Assembly: GCA_020353135.1 (NCBI GenBank)
Contig: CP070688.1
Span: 815,311 to 822,162, forward strand
Length of the DNA stretch: 6,852 bases
Source: Chloroflexota bacterium
Lineage (GTDB): Bacteria; Chloroflexota; Anaerolineae; Promineifilales; Promineifilaceae
Direction of reading: 5' to 3'
The translations under genes and the position numbers were made by a program. A model generated the notes under the pieces. That model saw only the letters and a list, made by a program, of their open reading frames with translations. It made no database searches and was not told the DNA's origin. The first letter of the stretch is position 1. Every line of letters begins with the position of its first letter. This document shows positions 6,329-6,852 of this stretch, one piece after another.

Positions 6329-6852
6329 GGGCCACCTCCGCGATTTCGACCCAGGGCAAGCCAGAAGCTTCTAAAGCCTGGATTAGGGCTGGAATCACGA
6401 CTTGAACGTCGGCCACGACCGCATAATCGGCATAGTCGAAGATGGGAGCTCTCGGATCTGAATTGACAGCGATCACCAGGTCGGCCTCCTGGATGCCGAC
6501 GACGAAGTGGAAAGCGCCGCTGGCGCCGCAGACGATGGCCACTTTCGGCCGGCAGACGACGCCGGTTTGGCCAATTTGGCGCTCGCGCTCGACGTAGCCA
6601 TCATCCACGGGTGGTCTTGTCGCCCCTACATCGCCGCCGAGTATCTCGGCCAACTCGCGCAGCATGGCGAAGTTGCCTTCGACGCCCCGACCGCCGGCCA
6701 CCAGCACCGGCGCTGCAGATAGATCAACGCCTTCGCCCGTGACCTGGTCGACGACGCGGGTGTTGATAACCGTTTCGCTTAGCTCAACCGGGAATTCAAC
6801 CACCTGACCGCTGCGGCCGGCATCGGTCGGGGCGGCGGGAAAAACGCCGGGC
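6321..6852 (-). CDS. etfA: Electron transfer flavoprotein subunit alpha, C-terminal FAD domain (5' truncated by window edge)
   Basis: The last 176 residues of the alpha subunit, which carries the redox-active FAD of the ETF heterodimer. The frame stays open to the window edge, reading PGVFPAAP at its start, so the GTG at 6803 is not the real start; the N-terminal half lies to the right. Visible FAD-domain motifs in order are LVAGGRGVEG (about 6704-6675), the arginine of GATRPPVDDGY, QIGQTG (6578-6561), CGASGAFHFVVG, and NSDPRAPIFDYADY. All are standard EtfA elements, with SGAFHF in place of the commoner SGAIQH. The gene ends with TGA at 6323-6321, inside the start of etfB, so the two are translationally coupled. 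Alpha preceding beta is the opposite of the usual order. Whether the missing N-terminus carries an extra ferredoxin domain, as in some anaerobes, cannot be seen. Confidence 0.95.
   Translation of the reverse strand, partial: PGVFPAAPTDAGRSGQVVEFPVELSETVINTRVVDQVTGEGVDLSAAPVLVAGGRGVEGNFAMLRELAEILGGDVGATRPPVDDGYVERERQIGQTGVVCRPKVAIVCGASGAFHFVVGIQEADLVIAVNSDPRAPIFDYADYAVVADVQVVIPALIQALEASGLPWVEIAEVAHG
6335..6339 (-). promoter_or_regulatory. Ribosome-binding site of etfB inside the end of etfA
   Basis: GGAGG on the - strand, 6 nt before the etfB ATG (6328-6326). It fixes the etfB start and supports coupled translation across the 8-nt overlap ATGGCTGA. Confidence 0.8.

Noticed and set aside
1..6852. 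CRISPR arrays, transposases, integrases, toxin-antitoxin or phage-defence gene sets, tRNAs
   Set aside because: I looked for spaced direct repeats, DDE or recombinase motifs, terminal inverted repeats and cloverleaf-like stretches and saw none. The SbcC-like ATPase has the full canonical Rad50 layout, so it is read as repair rather than as a defence ATPase.

Overview
The window is a GC-rich bacterial chromosomal segment with tightly packed, intact genes and no mobile elements, CRISPR arrays, rRNA or tRNA genes that I could recognise. The protein styles and the codon use (frequent GCC, CTG and GAT) would fit a Chloroflexota (Anaerolineae-like) environmental bacterium. That is a low-confidence impression from reading, not a database result.

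Left block, + strand (1 to about 5425): a 5'-truncated Rad50/SbcC repair ATPase; a 95-aa winged-helix-like protein resembling DUF6958; a 353-aa membrane protein with a pore-loop architecture and a degenerate K+-channel-type filter; and a thioredoxin with an intact WCGPC active site plus a C-terminal helical domain of the CnoX/YbbN (chaperedoxin) type. The gaps are 46, 16 and 80 nt, so at least the first three genes look co-transcribed. The theme is loosely genome maintenance, ion or membrane homeostasis and redox protein care, but no single pathway joins them.

Middle (5240-5527): a 288-bp convergent intergenic region. It holds a strong rho-independent terminator (perfect 12-bp stem, 5387-5417). 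About 35-60 nt upstream of it is a plausible free-standing promoter with an extended -10. Together they could define a very short non-coding RNA whose terminator loop is C-rich and anti-Shine-Dalgarno-like. This is the most interesting unexplained signal in the window, though it could simply be the terminator of the thioredoxin transcript.

Right block, - strand (5528-6852): an electron-transfer flavoprotein pair, with the C-terminal FAD domain of EtfA (5' part beyond the window edge) followed by a complete EtfB. The two genes overlap by 8 nt and a good ribosome-binding site lies inside the end of etfA. The order (alpha before beta) is the reverse of the usual etfB-etfA arrangement. The pair would form the heterodimer that shuttles electrons between flavin dehydrogenases and the quinone pool or other acceptors.

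I did not find a clearly new multi-gene system. The candidates for follow-up are the small-RNA unit, the altered channel filter and the DUF6958-like gene beside sbcC.
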